A stretch of DNA of 64,000 bases, from positions 310,001 through 374,000 of the forward strand of contig NZ_CANMFC010000002.1 in assembly GCF_947497025.1 (NCBI RefSeq). Direction: 5' to 3'. The notes under the pieces were generated by a model that was not told the origin of the DNA, did no database searches, and saw nothing but the letters and a program-made list of their open reading frames with translations. Origin of the DNA: an uncultured Kushneria sp. (GTDB lineage: Bacteria; Pseudomonadota; Gammaproteobacteria; Pseudomonadales; Halomonadaceae). Below are positions 37,077-47,702 of this stretch, one piece after another (position 1 is the first letter of the stretch; each line of letters opens with the position of its first letter). A program made the translations under genes and the position numbers.

Positions 37077-38279
37077 TCAGACCCGCTCCAGCACCGTCGC
37101 AATACCCTGACCCACGCCGATGCACATGGTACACAGCGCAAATCGTCCCCCGCGCTGTTCAAGCTCGTGCATGGCGCTGGTGATGATGCGCCCGCCCGAC
37201 ATGCCCAGCGGATGGCCAAGCGCAATGGCGCCGCCGTTGGGATTGACCCGTGGGTCGTCATCGGCAATGCCCAGCTCGCGCAGACACGCCAGCGCCTGGG
37301 CGGCGAAGGCCTCGTTCAGCTCGATATGATCGAGTTGATCAAGTGTCATGCCCAGCCGACCCAGCAACCTTTGGGTGGCAGGCACCGGCCCCATGCCCAT
37401 GATGCGCGGCTCGACCCCGGCCGTGGCCATGCCGTGGAGGCGGGCCATCGGGGCAAGATTGAAGCGTTTTACCGCCGCCTCACTGGCGACCAGCATCGCT
37501 ACTGCGCCGTCGTTGATGCCGGAGGCATTGCCGGCGGTGATGCTGCCGCCGTCACGAAAGGGCGCGGACAGGCCGGCGAGCTTTTCAAGCGTGGTGTCGC
37601 GCGGATGCTCATCGGTATCAAATATCAGTGCAGGCTGTTTGCGCCGTGCCACTTCAAACGGCTCGATCTCTCGCGCCAGCCGACCGCTGTCCTGAGCCCG
37701 CCTGGTGCGCTGCTGTGAATTCAGGGCAAAAAGATCCTGATCCTCACGCGAAATATTGAACTGTTCAGCCACATTCTCGGCCGTTTCGGGCATCGAGTGC
37801 GTGCCAAAGCGTTCTTTCATCAAACGATTGACGAAGCGCCAGCCCATGGTGGTGTCTTCCATGGTCTGGCCACGTGACCAGGCACTGTCTGCCTTGCCCA
37901 TGACATAGGGCGCACGCGACATTGATTCGACCCCACCGGCGAGCATCAGCTCGGCCTCGCCGGCGCGAATGGCGCGCGCCGCGGTGCCGATGGCATCCAT
38001 GCTGGAGCCGCATAGCCGATTAATGGTGGTGCCGGGCACGCTTTCCGGCAGACCGGCCAATAGTGCCGCCATGCGGGCCACGTTGCGGTTGTCCTCACCG
38101 GCCTGATTGGCGCAGCCCATGATGACGTCATCGATGGCAGCGGGGTCGAGATCCGGGGCCTGACGCAGCACGGCTTCAAACATGCGCGCGGCCATGTCGT
38201 CGGGACGCACACCGGCCAGCGCGCCGCCAAATTTACCCACGGCAGTGCGCCGGGGATGGCAGAGATAGACGTCCGTCAT
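37077..38279 (-). CDS. pcaF: 3-oxoadipyl-CoA thiolase
   Basis: A 400-residue thiolase cleaving 3-oxoadipyl-CoA into succinyl-CoA and acetyl-CoA. The nucleophilic cysteine is in [11 protein letters not shown] near residue 90, the histidine in [19 protein letters not shown] near 350 and the second cysteine in [10 protein letters not shown] near 385. Length and context (after pcaI and pcaJ, overlapping pcaJ by four bases) favour PcaF over a general acetyl-CoA acetyltransferase. Confidence 0.93.
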   Translation of the reverse strand: MTDVYLCHPRRTAVGKFGGALAGVRPDDMAARMFEAVLRQAPDLDPAAIDDVIMGCANQAGEDNRNVARMAALLAGLPESVPGTTINRLCGSSMDAIGTAARAIRAGEAELMLAGGVESMSRAPYVMGKADSAWSRGQTMEDTTMGWRFVNRLMKERFGTHSMPETAENVAEQFNISREDQDLFALNSQQRTRRAQDSGRLAREIEPFEVARRKQPALIFDTDEHPRDTTLEKLAGLSAPFRDGGSITAGNASGINDGAVAMLVASEAAVKRFNLAPMARLHGMATAGVEPRIMGMGPVPATQRLLGRLGMTLDQLDHIELNEAFAAQALACLRELGIADDDPRVNPNGGAIALGHPLGMSGGRIITSAMHELEQRGGRFALCTMCIGVGQGIATVLERV

Positions 38280-39115
38280 GCGCTTTTCTCCTCATGGTGA
38301 CCGCTATGGTGTCGCTCGGTGCGCGCCTTGAGCTCGCGCAGCGTGCTGACTTCATGCTCGCTGGGCTCGGGGGTGGCCTCGGGCGACTCGACAAAGCGCA
38401 CCGGCCAGCCGGTCGCATCAACAATCTGCTCACGGGTGACGCCGGGATGAATCGAAGTGACCACCAGCTCGTGGGTATCCGGGTCAGGGCGCATCAGACA
38501 CAGGTCGGTGATCACCAGCGTCGGGCCACGGCCAATGTGACGGGCGGTTTCGGGATGAAGATCGTCACGGGCGCGGCCGTCGCGCCCGAAGCCGAGGCTG
38601 GTGATAAAGTCGACCTCTTCAACAAAGGCGCGCGGAGAGTGCTTGATCATCACGAACACTTCACGCGAGTTGGTGGCGATCTCCGGGGCGCCGCCACCGC
38701 CGGGCAGACGTACCTTCGGTTCACGATAGTCACCGATCAGGGTGGTATTGAGATTGGCGTAGCGATCGATCTGGGCGGTGCCGAGAAAGCCGACATCGAC
38801 CCGGCCACCCTGCAGCCAGTAGCGAAACATCTCCGGCACCGACACGGTGGACAGTGCCGTATCACACAGCTCGCCGTCCCCGATGGACAGCGGCAGCACG
38901 TCAGGCCTGGTCTGCAGGGTGCCGGATTCGTAGATCAATACCGTATCGGGGGCATGGGTCAGGCGAGCCAGATTGGCGGCCTCGCTGGGCAGGCCGATGC
39001 CGACAAAGCAGGTGGTGCCATTGGTGAGCGCGCGGGAGGCCGTGACCGTCATCATTTCGGTGGCGGTGTAGTCGTGGGCCGTCGTGTTGCCATGGTCAGG
39101 GGACATATCACTCAT
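38276..39115 (-). CDS. pcaJ: 3-oxoadipate CoA-transferase subunit B
   Basis: A 279-residue CoA-transferase family I beta subunit of the longer CatJ/glutaconate type. Features: CFVGIGLPSEAANLARLTHAP, LIYESGTL with the likely catalytic glutamate near residue 63, GFLGTAQIDRYANLNTT, the RLPGGGGAPEIA loop and TDLCLMRPD. The start at 39115 overlaps the pcaI stop, and the frame upstream lies inside pcaI. With PcaI it moves CoA from succinyl-CoA to 3-oxoadipate. Confidence 0.9.
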   Translation of the reverse strand: MSDMSPDHGNTTAHDYTATEMMTVTASRALTNGTTCFVGIGLPSEAANLARLTHAPDTVLIYESGTLQTRPDVLPLSIGDGELCDTALSTVSVPEMFRYWLQGGRVDVGFLGTAQIDRYANLNTTLIGDYREPKVRLPGGGGAPEIATNSREVFVMIKHSPRAFVEEVDFITSLGFGRDGRARDDLHPETARHIGRGPTLVITDLCLMRPDPDTHELVVTSIHPGVTREQIVDATGWPVRFVESPEATPEPSEHEVSTLRELKARTERHHSGHHEEKSA

Positions 39116-39936
39116 GCAGACACTCCTTCTTCGACGGTCATGACGTTGTCTTCCATCCACTGGCGGAAGGTGTCGCGGTCGCGGGCGATGGCGTCCCACT
39201 GCTTGTAGAAGTCGTTGCGGCGGCCGTAGTAGCCGTGGGTGTAGGAAGGCGCGGCGCCGCCGGGCGCGACGGCGATGGCGCTGATGGCCCAGGCCGGCAG
39301 CACGCAGGCATTGGGATGGGCCTCCAGACTGTCAACGACCTCCTCGACGGTCACCACGCTGCGGCGAGCGGCCAGTACGGCCTCCTTCTGCACGCCGATG
39401 ATGCCCTCGATCAGCACGTTACCGGCCCGATCTGCCTTCTGGGCATGGATGACGGTGACGTCGGGGCGATTGGCAGGGATGGCGGCCAGCCGCTCGCCGG
39501 TAAAGGGGCAGTCGATGTGGCGAATGTCCTGGTTGACCCGCGGCAGGTCACTGCCGAGATAGCCACGAAGCACCGCCAGCGGCAGACCGGCGGCACCGGC
39601 CTCCCAGGCGCACGCCATCGCAGCGTGGCTGTGCTCGAGGATCTCAAGCGGTGCCGGGTAGTGCTTCTCGACGGCGTCGCGCAGGCGATGCAGGGAGCCA
39701 ACCCCGGGGTTGCCGCCCCAGGAAAAGATCAGCTTCGAGGCGCAGCCCATGCCGATCATCTGGTCATAAAGCAGATCAGGCGTCATGCGAATCAGCGTCA
39801 GATTCTGGCGCTTTTGGCGGATGATCTCATGGCCGGCGGCAAACGGGATGAGATGGGTAAACCCTTCCAGCGCCACGGTATCGCCATCGTGGACGTGGCG
39901 GGCGATCGCCTCGTGAAGCGAGAGAAACTCAGCCAT
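39112..39936 (-). CDS. pcaI: 3-oxoadipate CoA-transferase subunit A
   Basis: A 274-residue alpha subunit (CatI/glutaconate CoA-transferase A-like), recognisable by HDGDTVALEGFTHLIPFAAGH at the start, FSWGGNPGVGSLHRLRDA, and NPDVTVIHAQKADRAGN-like strand (here RPDVTVIHAQKADRAGNVLI). It is the first gene of a minus-strand run pcaI-pcaJ-pcaF-atoE-pcaL-shikimate dehydrogenase-quiC. A sigma-70-like promoter and the shared operator lie directly upstream. It is convergent in function with pcaHG and pcaB: their products supply its substrate. Confidence 0.9.
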   Translation of the reverse strand: MAEFLSLHEAIARHVHDGDTVALEGFTHLIPFAAGHEIIRQKRQNLTLIRMTPDLLYDQMIGMGCASKLIFSWGGNPGVGSLHRLRDAVEKHYPAPLEILEHSHAAMACAWEAGAAGLPLAVLRGYLGSDLPRVNQDIRHIDCPFTGERLAAIPANRPDVTVIHAQKADRAGNVLIEGIIGVQKEAVLAARRSVVTVEEVVDSLEAHPNACVLPAWAISAIAVAPGGAAPSYTHGYYGRRNDFYKQWDAIARDRDTFRQWMEDNVMTVEEGVSA

Positions 39937-39951
39937 GAGAGGGCCTCTTTT

Positions 39952-40017
39952 GTTCGCTATATGAACTTTATGTTTGCAATGCGAACCAGATTATGGCGAG
40001 GCCGAGCAGGCCGTCAA
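39952..40017 (-). promoter_or_regulatory. pcaI promoter with pca-type operator
   Basis: On the minus strand: TTGACG (40012-40017), a 16-base spacer, CATAAT (39990-39995), then the operator with GTTCGC (39981-39986), GTTCAT (39961-39966) and GCGAAC (39952-39957). The last two form the palindrome GTTCATATAGCGAAC; the first is an extra direct half-site, the three-part layout known for IclR-type PcaU/PobR operators. The operator covers the expected start region. Confidence 0.75.
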
Positions 40018-40085
40018 TACACCCCGACGGATGGCGGGTAGCGTAGAGACCTCGAATAGCCGTTGGCAGGCGATTGTTTTAACAG

Positions 40086-40125
40086 CAAAAAATGCCGCCG
40101 AACCGTGAGGGCGACGGCAGCAAAA
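40086..40125 (-). terminator. Probable pcaB terminator
   Basis: On the minus strand a bulged stem (TGCCGTCGCC with GGCGGCA) is followed by TTTTTT, about 70 bases after the pcaB stop. Confidence 0.5.
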
Positions 40126-40193
40126 TTGCGACCAAGGTCTACAAAACGGGAGCGGTTGAGGCAGGTGCCGTGCGCACTGACTGGCCGGTATGG

Positions 40194-41342
40194 CTACCGA
40201 ACCAGATGCGCCAGCACCCGATCAATCTGGCAGTGGCTGCTGTCGGTATCATGGCGGGCGGCCATATTCAGGGCTGCTAGCCGCGAGGCCATCACGTCAT
40301 CGTGAACTTCCAGCCCTTCCAGCAGCACGGCGAGCTGTAACAGGGCACCTTCCAGCAGCTGCTGGCTTTCGATCAGCGGCGCCCATTCGCTGTGCCATTC
40401 GCCCAGACCGCGTTCCAGTGGCTGGCTGGCGGCGTTGATCACGGTGGCCGTATGGCCGTGAACGTGGCGGGTGGCGGTGCGAATCAGCGCGCAGCGCACC
40501 GGATTGCGCTTGTGGGCCATCGACGAGGAGCCACCCACCCCTTCGCCAGCGGGTTCACTCAGCTCGCCAATCTCGCTTTGTGCCAGCAGGGCCACATCAA
40601 GGGCGATCTTGTCAGCGGCGGTGGCCAGCGCATCCAGTGCGGTGATCAGGGCGTGGATTGGCTGGCGGTTGGTATGCCAGGGCAGCAGTGGGGCGCGCAG
40701 CCCCAGCGAGGCGGCCAGTGTCGCCATGATGGCGAGCCCGTCATCAAGCCCGTTATGGATGCCTACCGGGCCGCCAAACTGCACCGGCAGACCTGTCTCG
40801 GCAATTTCAGCCAGGCGTGTTCGCGCCTCATCCAGCTGCAGTGCCCACTGGGCCGCGCGTACGCCAAAGGTGATCGGCAGGGCCTGCTGCATCAGGGTGC
40901 GCCCGATCATCGCGGTATTGCGGTGGCGATCCATCAGATCAGCCAGGGCGCTCAGGCTGCGCTGAGCCAGCGTCAGCAGGGTAGGCAGCCGCCGCTGGCT
41001 TAGAAGCATCAGGGCACTGTCGAGCACGTCCTGACTGGTGGCGCCAAAATGAAAATGAGCCCGCAGAGGCTTGGGCAGGGCAGCCTTTGCCTGGCGCACG
41101 AAGGGAATTGCCACGTTGCCGCCCAGCGCTGTGCCGTTTTCCAGATCCTCGAGATCAAACACGTGATCGGCAAGATGCTGTCGTAGTGCCTCACCGGTAC
41201 CGGCGGGCAGCACGCCGTGTTGCTCTTCGCTGTCGGCCAGCGCCAGTTCAAAGTGTTTCATGGCATCGATCAGGGCGGCGTTGTCAAAATGCGCAAGCGC
41301 TGCCCGGCTCATGAATGGGTGGTGAAGAAATGCGCAGGCCAT
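40194..41342 (-). CDS. pcaB: 3-carboxy-cis,cis-muconate cycloisomerase
   Basis: A 382-residue enzyme of the fumarase/aspartase fold that lactonises 3-carboxy-cis,cis-muconate, the product of PcaHG. The family signature is GGSSSMAHKRNPVRC near residue 276, with the catalytic loop; HFGATSQDVLDS near 97 and GRTLMQQALPITFG near 142 are the other two conserved regions. GGGGAG precedes the ATG at 41342. It is somewhat short compared with the 400-450-residue members because the C-terminal helices are trimmed. It is transcribed away from the IclR regulator gene with which it shares a promoter region. Confidence 0.92.
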   Translation of the reverse strand: MACAFLHHPFMSRAALAHFDNAALIDAMKHFELALADSEEQHGVLPAGTGEALRQHLADHVFDLEDLENGTALGGNVAIPFVRQAKAALPKPLRAHFHFGATSQDVLDSALMLLSQRRLPTLLTLAQRSLSALADLMDRHRNTAMIGRTLMQQALPITFGVRAAQWALQLDEARTRLAEIAETGLPVQFGGPVGIHNGLDDGLAIMATLAASLGLRAPLLPWHTNRQPIHALITALDALATAADKIALDVALLAQSEIGELSEPAGEGVGGSSSMAHKRNPVRCALIRTATRHVHGHTATVINAASQPLERGLGEWHSEWAPLIESQQLLEGALLQLAVLLEGLEVHDDVMASRLAALNMAARHDTDSSHCQIDRVLAHLVR

Positions 41343-41378
41343 GGTGTCTCCCCGCTATTGCGCTGATGCAGATACTCT

Positions 41379-41412
41379 GCGACCTTTTGTACGTTGAGCG
41401 AACAACCTTATC
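41379..41412 (-). promoter_or_regulatory. pcaB/pcaR intergenic operator (pca-type)
   Basis: On the minus strand: GATAAG (41407-41412) as a -10-like element, then TTGTTCGCTCAACGTACAAAAG and GTCGC. The GCGAAC (41398-41403) and GCGACC (41379-41384) half-sites are 19 bases apart, as in the 46.4 kb site, which also shares GTACAAAAG. Confidence 0.6.
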
Positions 41413-41497
41413 CTGGCATGCGCTCCTGACGCTGGCGAGTGCCAGCACAGGCTGCTTTTGCCTCCTTTTTTCGAGACCCCTTCAGGAGAGCCCTTCG

Positions 41498-42298
41498 ATG
41501 GTGAAGCCGACCGACGGCGATGAAGACGCCGCGATTACGCCGGACGATCGAGATTTCGTGACCGCGCTGGCCAGCGGGCTGGAGGTCATTTCGGCGTTTG
41601 ATCAGGAGCATCGCAGCATGACGCTCAGCGAGGTGGCTGCCCGCACCGGCATGAACCGGGCCCGGGCACGCCGGTTTTTGCTGACCCTGCATGCGCTGGG
41701 CTATGTGGCGCGGCGCAAGCGTCAGTTCGAGCTTTCGCCTCGCGTGCTGTCGCTGGGCTATTCGTTTCTGTCGGCCAACAACTACCACTCGGTGGTCCAG
41801 CAGGGGCTTGAAGAGCTGACCGAACGCACGGGGGAATCGGCATCACTCGGGGTGCTCGACGGGCTCGAGGTGGTGTACGCCGCCCGTTCGGCTGCTCGCC
41901 ACCGGCTGATGGCCATTACACTGTCGGTAGGCACGCGTCTGCCGGCGCTTTACACCTCGATGGGACGCACGCTGCTGGCGCAGCTGGATGAGACCACGCT
42001 TGATACCCTGCTTGAGGGCGTAACGCTTGAAGCGCATACCGGGTACACCCTGACCGACATGGCGGCCTTTCGCGGCGAACTCGCCCGGGTACGGCGCGAC
42101 GGTTTTTGTGTGGTGGATCAGGAGCTTGATTCGGGCCTGCGCTCGCTGGCGGTGCCGCTGTATGCCGGCACCGGGCGGCTGCTGGGGGCGATCAACATCA
42201 GCACCAACGCCATGCGCATCTCCGATCAGCAGTTGCGAGAAGACTTCCTGCCGCTGCTGCTGGAAAAGCGCGATCAGCTGGCCCGTCACATGCAGTAA
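41498..42298 (+). CDS. pcaR: IclR-family regulator of the protocatechuate genes (PcaR/PcaU-like)
   Basis: A 266-residue regulator. The N-terminal winged helix (about 20-80) contains MTLSEVAARTGMNRARARRF, and the effector domain (about 100-260) has RTGESASLGVLDGLEVVYAAR, LPALYTSMGRTLLA and GLRSLAVPLYAGTGRLLGAINIS. The arginine-rich recognition helix and domain signatures match the PcaR/PcaU/PobR branch of IclR proteins, whose effectors are protocatechuate, 3-oxoadipate or 4-hydroxybenzoate. The start at 41498 follows GGAG; the frame is open to 41315 inside pcaB without a start signal. Location between pcaB and pcaHG and the shared operators make it the probable regulator of the island. Confidence 0.88.
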   Translation: MVKPTDGDEDAAITPDDRDFVTALASGLEVISAFDQEHRSMTLSEVAARTGMNRARARRFLLTLHALGYVARRKRQFELSPRVLSLGYSFLSANNYHSVVQQGLEELTERTGESASLGVLDGLEVVYAARSAARHRLMAITLSVGTRLPALYTSMGRTLLAQLDETTLDTLLEGVTLEAHTGYTLTDMAAFRGELARVRRDGFCVVDQELDSGLRSLAVPLYAGTGRLLGAINISTNAMRISDQQLREDFLPLLLEKRDQLARHMQ

Positions 42299-42348
42299 GT
42301 CATCTTCAGTAAATCTTCTGCAGCAAGTCATCTGCAGCAAGCCATCTT
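42293..42348. repeat. 14-base tandem repeat (four copies) at the 3' end of pcaR
   Basis: Four head-to-tail units of 14 bases: CAGTAAGTCATCTT, CAGTAAATCTTCTG, CAGCAAGTCATCTG and CAGCAAGCCATCTT, followed by a partial CAGTAACC. The first copy contains the pcaR stop codon. Copies differ at one to four positions. Confidence 0.85.
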
Positions 42349-42427
42349 CAGTAACCCCTGCCGGGCAGGCCTCTCCTGCCGGCACTGTCCTTCAAACCGG
42401 TTGACCGGTCTGCGACCAAAGTGGTGA

Positions 42428-42493
42428 TTGCCTTTTGCGGACTGGCTCCATAGTTTGGTTCGCATCACAAAGAAGTGTTCATATCGCGAACAA
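42428..42493 (+). promoter_or_regulatory. pcaH promoter with pca-type operator
   Basis: TTGCCT (42428-42433), CATAGT (42449-42454), then TGGTTCGCATCACAAAG, GTTCAT (42477) and GCGAAC (42486-42491). Over roughly 45 bases it matches the minus-strand pcaI site at most positions, including the -10 region. Confidence 0.75.
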
Positions 42494-42568
42494 ATCGTTG
42501 GCAAAACACTTCTCTCCTGCACCGCTGCCCGCCCGCCGAGCGCTTCATTCACCCACGAGATGCAAGTC

Positions 42569-43306
42569 ATGTCGGATATAGAGAACAGGCGCTTTGTACC
42601 GCGCGATCGCAACTGGCACCCCGCCCCACACACGCCCGGCTACAAGACGTCGGTGGCACGCTCGCCGCGCCAGGCGCTGGTCAGTCTGCTGAAACCCACC
42701 GTGTCCGAGCTGTCCGGCCCGGACTTTCGTCACCTGCGCATGGGCCCGAACGACAACGATCTACTGCTCAACTTCCGTGAGGATCCGCAGCATTCGGGAC
42801 TGCCGATCGGCGAGCGCATCATCATGCATGGTCGGGTCATCGATCAGTTCGGCAAGCCCGTGCCCCACACGCTGGTAGAAATGTGGCAGGCCAATGCCGG
42901 CGGGCGCTACCGGCACAAGAAGGATCAATATCTCGCCCCGCTCGACCCCGGCTTTGGCGGCGTGGGGCGCTGTCTGACCGATGAGCAGGGCTGGTATCGC
43001 TTTCGCACCATCAAGCCGGGCCCCTATCCCTGGCCCAACGACATCAACAGCTGGCGCCCGGCCCATATTCACGTCTCGGTGATGGGGCCTTCGATCTCGA
43101 CACGCCTGATCACCCAGATGTATTTCGAGGGCGATCCGCTGATTCCGCTGTGCCCCATCGTACAAACGCTGCGCGACCCCGAGGCCGTGGCGACCATGGT
43201 CGGGCGGCTGGATATGGCGCACAGTCGCACCATGGACTGTCTGACCTATCGCTTTGATCTTGTCGTACGCGGTGAACTGCAAACCTGGTTTGAGAATCAG
43301 GGCTAA
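42569..43306 (+). CDS. pcaH: Protocatechuate 3,4-dioxygenase beta subunit
   Basis: A 245-residue intradiol dioxygenase subunit carrying the iron site. Iron ligands are visible: a tyrosine in [11 protein letters not shown], one in [15 protein letters not shown], and two histidines in RPAHIHVSV. An N-terminal PcaH extension with [12 protein letters not shown] is present. The start at 42569 is taken over the nearby 42560 because only it has a usable ribosome site and matches family length. With PcaG it opens the ring of protocatechuate to 3-carboxymuconate. The promoter has the shared operator. Confidence 0.94.
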   Translation: MSDIENRRFVPRDRNWHPAPHTPGYKTSVARSPRQALVSLLKPTVSELSGPDFRHLRMGPNDNDLLLNFREDPQHSGLPIGERIIMHGRVIDQFGKPVPHTLVEMWQANAGGRYRHKKDQYLAPLDPGFGGVGRCLTDEQGWYRFRTIKPGPYPWPNDINSWRPAHIHVSVMGPSISTRLITQMYFEGDPLIPLCPIVQTLRDPEAVATMVGRLDMAHSRTMDCLTYRFDLVVRGELQTWFENQG

Positions 43307-43324
43307 GTGAACAGGAGATCAGTC

Positions 43325-43963
43325 ATGCAACAGCCCAATGCGCAACCGATGGCGGACGGCGTGCTGCGCGAAACCGCCTCGCAGACCGCCGGCCCCTATG
43401 TCCATATCGGACTGGCACTCGATATCGCCGGCCTGCCACCGCGGGAGCAGGAAGTCTGGAACCGACTGGCCGGCGATCAGGCCGAAGGTGAGCGTATCGA
43501 GATCGTTGGTCGTGTCATTGATGGCAACGGCGATATTGTTCGGGATGCTTTGCTGGAAGTGTGGCAGGCCAATGCCGACGGTCAGTATCAGCCCCGCTTT
43601 GACAGTGATGCCCCCTTTAACAGTTTCGGACGGACGGCCGCGACGGTGGAAAACGATGGCGAATGGCAGTTTTTCACCGTCAAACCCGGCGCCGTGGCAC
43701 TGGCCAACGGTCGGCAGATGGCACCGCACATCAACCTGATGGTGTTTGCCCGCGGCATCAACATCCAGCTCAGCACAAGGCTCTACTTCGAGGATGAAAC
43801 GGAGGCCAACGCGGGCTGCCCGATTTTCAATGCCATTGAATCCCCCACGCGCCGCCAGACCCTGCTGGCCCGGCGCGAATCAGACGACGGTGAATCCGGG
43901 GCGCGCTACCGCTTTGATATTCGCCTGCAGGGCGAGGGCGAGACGGCGTTTTTCGACTTTTAA
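43325..43963 (+). CDS. pcaG: Protocatechuate 3,4-dioxygenase alpha subunit
   Basis: A 212-residue subunit homologous to PcaH but without the full iron ligand set, as usual for alpha subunits: ETASQTAGPYVHIG near the start, LLEVWQANADGQYQPR, and MAPHINLMVFARGINIQL where the ligand histidine pair of PcaH is reduced. It begins 18 bases after pcaH with GGAG before its ATG, so the two are co-translated. The C-terminus YRFDIRLQGEGETAFFDF is typical. Confidence 0.94.
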   Translation: MQQPNAQPMADGVLRETASQTAGPYVHIGLALDIAGLPPREQEVWNRLAGDQAEGERIEIVGRVIDGNGDIVRDALLEVWQANADGQYQPRFDSDAPFNSFGRTAATVENDGEWQFFTVKPGAVALANGRQMAPHINLMVFARGINIQLSTRLYFEDETEANAGCPIFNAIESPTRRQTLLARRESDDGESGARYRFDIRLQGEGETAFFDF

Positions 43964-44061
43964 CCTTTTGCACCGCATCAAAAACTCATGCCCTGGCCGG
44001 GCCCTGGAACAGGCCGTGACCGCGGCGGCTTGATCCGTCACCGCGCACGTTATGTTCCCTG

Positions 44062-44955
44062 TTACGCGCCCGGCAGCCGCTGGCGAAAGGCGCGTGGCGT
44101 CTCACCGGTATGGCGCTTGAAAAAGCGCGTGAAATAGCCGGGCTCGGAAAAGCCGAGCTGCTCACTGACAGTGGCGATGCTGTGGCGGGTATAGGTCAGC
44201 TGGCGACGGGCCTCAAGCAGCACTCGCTCGTGCAGCAGCTGCAGCGCACTGCGCCCGGCCAGCATCCGGCAGATCTCATTGAGATGGGCGCTGCTGATGC
44301 CGATACCGGCGGCCAGCTGCGGTACGGTGGGCTGGTTACGAAAGCAGGTTTCGATCAGGGCCTGATACCGCTGCAGGTGCTGTTCGCCTCGCCGGGATGT
44401 CGGGCGATGGTGATGCGGCTGCCAGCGGGCGCGTCGCCACAGCTGCAGCACGACTGCCTCGATCAGGGCATTGAGCATGACCTCCCGTCCCTCCTGTTGA
44501 CCCATCGGGGTATGGCGATATTCGGTGTGCAGCTGTTTGATCAGCGCTGTCAAAGGCGCCTGCTCGGCACGCAGGGCGAGGGCGTAATGATTGGCACGAT
44601 GCAGCACCTGTGCCTGGGGGAGGCGTTGCTGGAGCTTTTCGACCAGCGGTCGGGCCAGCGTGACGATGTGGCCTTCGGTGTCCGGTGAAAAGTGAAAGTC
44701 ATGAGAGACCGCGGCCGGTACGCAGATCAGTGCCGGTGGCGTCAGTCGGCAGGTCAGCTCGCCAAGGTGCGCGCTGCCGCCACCCCTTGTGAGCAGCAGC
44801 AGATGCATCAGGTCGGTATGGCGATGGGGCCTGATCTGCCAGCCGTGGGGCAGGCTGCGATCGGCAATGGTTTCGCAGTGCAACAGGTCCGGCGTGGGCC
44901 AGTCCCGGGTTTCACCGTACAGACGAAAGACAGGCACTGTCTGGGCTATCGTCAT
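44062..44955 (-). CDS. pobR: AraC-family regulator of pobA (PobR/PobC-like)
   Basis: A 297-residue regulator with an N-terminal cupin-like effector domain (HGWQIRPHRHTDLMHLLLL around 38-57) and a C-terminal double helix-turn-helix (about 195-290) ending IATVSEQLGFSEPGYFTRFFKRHTGETPRAFR. It is divergent from pobA, as are the AraC-type PobC/PobR regulators of Pseudomonas, so 4-hydroxybenzoate is the likely effector. ATG at 44955 has GGAAG upstream; alternative in-frame GTG/TTG codons precede it by one and two codons. Confidence 0.85.
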   Translation of the reverse strand: MTIAQTVPVFRLYGETRDWPTPDLLHCETIADRSLPHGWQIRPHRHTDLMHLLLLTRGGGSAHLGELTCRLTPPALICVPAAVSHDFHFSPDTEGHIVTLARPLVEKLQQRLPQAQVLHRANHYALALRAEQAPLTALIKQLHTEYRHTPMGQQEGREVMLNALIEAVVLQLWRRARWQPHHHRPTSRRGEQHLQRYQALIETCFRNQPTVPQLAAGIGISSAHLNEICRMLAGRSALQLLHERVLLEARRQLTYTRHSIATVSEQLGFSEPGYFTRFFKRHTGETPRAFRQRLPGA

Positions 44956-45090
44956 CACCAATCTTCCGGTCGGGCATGGTCTGCCAGACTAAAGTCATCG
45001 AGTAATCCGCGGATATTGTCATTTCGTCGTTCATTTGTGCCTTAAAGGCGTGCGCTGTGAAGCAGAAAATGAGATCTATCATTTCTGTAA

Positions 45091-46287
<1,197 letters not shown>

Positions 46288-46423
46288 TCGCTCATCACAT
46301 GCTCCCGTATTTCAATGTGGCCGGGCTGCGCCATGTCATGTGGCCGCGTAGTGATGCAGGGCAGCGGCGCATCACCCCGCTCAACTAAAGTCGGTTTTCG
46401 CTCCAGCCACGGTTGGTTTATGT

Positions 46424-46461
46424 TGTTCCTCAAAGCGAACTTTTGTACTTATTGCGAACAA
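46424..46461 (+). promoter_or_regulatory. Operator-like element upstream of the second TRAP system
   Basis: GTTCC (46424), GCGAAC (46435-46440), GTAC (46445) and GCGAAC (46454-46459). The two GCGAAC half-sites are 19 bases apart, the same as at pcaB/pcaR, and TTTTGTAC is shared with that site. Confidence 0.6.
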
Positions 46462-46510
46462 TAAATTGATGATCGGCATGCTGCGATCGCTCAAGAGGTT
46501 ACGCCCGCCC

Positions 46511-47124
46511 ATGAAAATTCGTTCCGGGATTTGTGTATTGACAGCTGCAGCGGCCATGCTGACCGCCGGCGCCAGCCAGGCCGCGACTACGCTTCGCATG
46601 TCTCATTTTTGGCCGGGCGTTTCTGCGATCAATCAGGAGATTTTCGAGGATTGGGCGAAAAGCGTCGAGGCGGCTTCTGATGGTGAGCTGCGGGTGCAGA
46701 ATTTTCCATCGCAGACGTTGAGCAAGGCCGACGATACCTATGACGCAACCGTCAAGGGGATTACCGATATCGGGATTACCGCTCAGGGCTACACGGCCGG
46801 TCGTTTCCCGCTGTCACAGATCGTCGAGCTGCCGGGCGTTGCCGAATCGGCGCCGGAAGGCGCCTGCATCATGCAGACCCTTTATGACGACGGCCGTTTT
46901 GGTGATGAGTACAAGGACAGCCATGTGCTGTTCATGTTTACCACCGGGCCGGGCTATATCCATACCCGCGAGACGGATGTCCAGACGCCGGCAGATCTAC
47001 AGGGGTTGCGTATCCGACGCCCGACAGCTATCTGAGCGAGCTTGAATCACGCGGCCTTGACCAGGCGCGCGAGGTGTATCAGGCCGCGCTGGAGGCCAAA
47101 AGGAACTGCGGCGCGGGGATTTGA
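46511..47124 (+). pseudogene. TRAP substrate-binding protein with internal deletion
   Basis: The N-terminal 175 residues are a normal DctP: signal peptide ending ASQA, then TTLRMSHFWPGVSAINQEIF, FPSQTLSKADDTYD and TPADLQGLRIRRPTA where the carboxylate-binding arginine lies. The frame then stops after TAI at 47035. A different frame resumes at once with PDSYLSELESRGLDQAREVY and ends KRNCGAGI at 47124, which looks like the C-terminal helix of the same protein. About 130-140 residues between are missing relative to a usual length near 330, with a frame change at the join (near 47025). The binding protein cannot be functional. Confidence 0.8.
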
Positions 47125-47161
47125 TTCCTGACCATCTGATTTCTGACCCGGAGAGAGCGTC

Positions 47162-47701
47162 ATGCAGCAGGGGTTCATTCGTATTGGTCGCTGGCTGGAG
47201 ATCGTGAGCAGGCTGGTGGCCGGCGTGTCCCTTGCCGGCATGCTGGCGGTGACCGTAGCTGATGTCACGCTGCGCTATCTGTACCGCTTCAGTGACGGTG
47301 CCATGACACTGCGGGTCGCGGGCAGTGTTGAGCTGGTCAGTTATCTGATGCTGTTTGCCCTGCTGGCAGCCATGGCGGCCAATGTCGAGAAAGGACAGGT
47401 GGTGGTCGAGGCGTTCAGCCATCGACTCAACGACACCCTCAAGACCCGCCTCAACGGCTTTTATCTGCTGGGATTTGCAGTGCTGGGGCTGCTGGTGGCC
47501 ATCGGGCTATGGGATTCGGCTGTCAGTGCCCGCGGCCACGGGGAGGTCACGCAGGATCTGCGCCTGCCGATGGGGCCGATCTACACGGTTGCGGCCGGGC
47601 TGAGTCTGCTGCTGGGTATCCGAAGTCTGGTGTTTGCGGTGCTGGGCTTTTGGTTCAACTACCGCGTGGCCTCGGTCGAGGAGATTCCGGATGGGAAGTG
47701 A
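47162..47701 (+). CDS. TRAP transporter small permease, DctQ-type (second system)
   Basis: A 179-residue four-helix protein with the DctQ features GMLAVTVADVTLRYLYRF, LVSYLMLFALLAAMAANVEKGQ-like helix pair and a C-terminal helix. It has a GGAGAGAG ribosome site and is intact. Both partner genes (binding protein before it and large permease after it) are damaged, so it is probably idle unless the damage is a sequencing artefact. Confidence 0.82.
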   Translation: MQQGFIRIGRWLEIVSRLVAGVSLAGMLAVTVADVTLRYLYRFSDGAMTLRVAGSVELVSYLMLFALLAAMAANVEKGQVVVEAFSHRLNDTLKTRLNGFYLLGFAVLGLLVAIGLWDSAVSARGHGEVTQDLRLPMGPIYTVAAGLSLLLGIRSLVFAVLGFWFNYRVASVEEIPDGK

Positions 47702-47702
47702 A

